A stretch of 64,000 nucleotides of DNA from Cotesia glomerata (taxonomy: Eukaryota; Arthropoda; Insecta; Hymenoptera; Braconidae), in NCBI RefSeq assembly GCF_020080835.1, contig NC_058160.1, forward strand, positions 24,043,152 through 24,107,151, in the 5' to 3' direction. This document shows, one piece after another, positions 63,247 through 64,000 of this stretch. The notes below the pieces were generated by a model. The model worked only from the letters and a program-made list of their open reading frames with translations. It was not told where the DNA came from and searched no databases. Within the stretch, counting starts at the first letter, position 1. Each line of letters begins with the position of its first letter. The translations under genes and the position numbers were made by a program.

Positions 63247-63323
63247 TGTAATGGTTGATAAATAATTAGTAGTTTAGCATATAGAAAAAAAAAATTGTTT
63301 ATCTTTGTTAAACGTAGATGATT

Positions 63324-63329
63324 AATAAA
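63324..63329 (+). terminator. poly-A signal AATAAA
   Basis: AATAAA lies 78 bases after the stop codon, in the sequence GATTAATAAAATAAG, and is the most likely 3' processing signal of the His-rich protein gene. A second AATAAA at 63451-63456 is a possible distal alternative. Confidence 0.7.
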
Positions 63330-64000
63330 ATAAGTTATGAAAGAATTATAAATTGAATGTTATCAATGAAAGTTAGTCATAATGACTGAATTTGATCCAA
63401 ACCCATTAACATAATGCACTGTTGGTTAACAATACAACGCGTAAGTAACTAATAAAATTATCCGGTGAAACTCTCACCGGTTAGTTTTCCGACGTGAGCA
63501 GTATCAGTGCCACTACTACCAACTATACAAGCTGGCGGCAAGGGTAGCATAAAGCAGTACGTCTATAGTAGGATGGAAGAAAGGGTGTCAGAGATCCTCG
63601 GAGGCGCAACTTTACTCTTACAACGTCGGTAGAACTCATACTCTGCAACACTTGACTATTCTGTTCTCATCTCTCTTGACTCTTCTTAAAGTTCGTAACC
63701 TATTCCTGGTGGTGCGTCTCACTCCTCGAATAAGGCACTAAATATATATTATATGTGTATACATATAGTGACTAGCGGTGTAAATGTTGTGAGACTCACC
63801 CATAAACCCGTTACCACTATCCTTTTCTTCCACTACTACCACTGTGATTACAACAAGACCTTAGAGTAGTGAACAGAACGTCGAGCATGAACATAACTTG
63901 GCTAGGGATTACGAACTTTGAACTCTCACTCTGGTTAGTCGTACCGGTCGTTATTTTTCATTCTCAGGCCGCTTATCTCCTAACCGTGTTTGCCTAACGC
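63330..64000. other. downstream flank, balanced composition
   Basis: From about 63470 to the end the sequence is repeat-poor and more balanced than most of the window. No coding exon, splice pattern or RNA gene is recognised. It may hold regulatory sequence or the start of a neighbouring gene's non-coding region. Confidence 0.5.

Noticed and set aside
1..64000. integrated viral or polydnavirus segment
   Set aside because: No recognisable viral gene or proviral boundary pair was seen; the one gene is an intron-containing insect-type secreted protein gene.
1..64000. known conserved insect microRNA
   Set aside because: No mature sequence of the widely conserved insect miRNAs that I could recall was noticed; the scan was by eye and incomplete.

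Overview
The window is AT-rich eukaryotic DNA that looks like an insect genome. Evidence: one spliced gene with GT-AG introns, a TATA box and an AATAAA signal; two 3' fragments of non-LTR retrotransposons; insect-type non-autonomous Helitrons; and many small TA-flanked inverted-repeat elements (MITEs). The overall texture reminds me of parasitoid Hymenoptera, but that is an impression and no marker gene confirms it. Nothing looks bacterial, and no viral gene was recognised.

Only one protein-coding gene is convincingly supported. It lies at 59.8-63.3 kb on the plus strand and has three exons, all joined in phase 0. It encodes a predicted secreted protein of 523 residues: a signal peptide, a short polar N-terminal region, a dibasic KR site followed by a Pro/Val-rich patch, a low-complexity block of about 338 residues made almost only of His, Gly, Glu, Asp and Lys, and an acidic 58-residue tail. 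It is most simply read as a secreted, probably metal-binding, histidine-rich protein.

The other roughly 59 kb has no supportable coding exon. It is a mosaic. AT-rich sequence carries a mobile-element layer: a 0.23 kb hairpin element (2.65 kb), a pogo-like terminus (4.6 kb), TIR elements starting CAC(G/T)GA and flanked by TA (14.9, 20.4, 28.7, 31.6, 42.6 and 45.9 kb, with CA-flanked relatives at 24.7 and 35.5 kb), LINE 3' ends (15.0-15.4 and 24.0-24.7 kb), a Helitron at 49.2-51.7 kb with a 1.6 kb long-TIR element nested in its TA repeat, a Tc1-like MITE (52.0 kb) and a CCCGGG-ended 1.26 kb element (54.4 kb). Between these lie islands of more balanced base composition (for example 3.3, 6.4-6.7, 10.1-10.5, 12.4-12.8, 16.5-16.8, 19.0-20.1, 23.3-23.6, 25.4-26.7, 30.1-30.6, 39.0-39.6, 41.2-41.8, 43.5-43.8 and 63.5-64.0 kb). 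These could be regulatory DNA or exons of untranslated RNAs. The long coding-free stretch is either intergenic or lies inside very long introns, and the sequence alone cannot tell which.

Other structure worth noting: a perfect 43-bp-arm hairpin (48.9 kb), a 22-bp perfect palindrome inside a larger inverted repeat (48.7 kb), two arrays of CATG-centred mini-palindromes (21.3 and 32.0 kb), two tRNA-like pol III promoter remnants (5.5 and 20.7 kb), and a miRNA-precursor-sized hairpin (55.15 kb).
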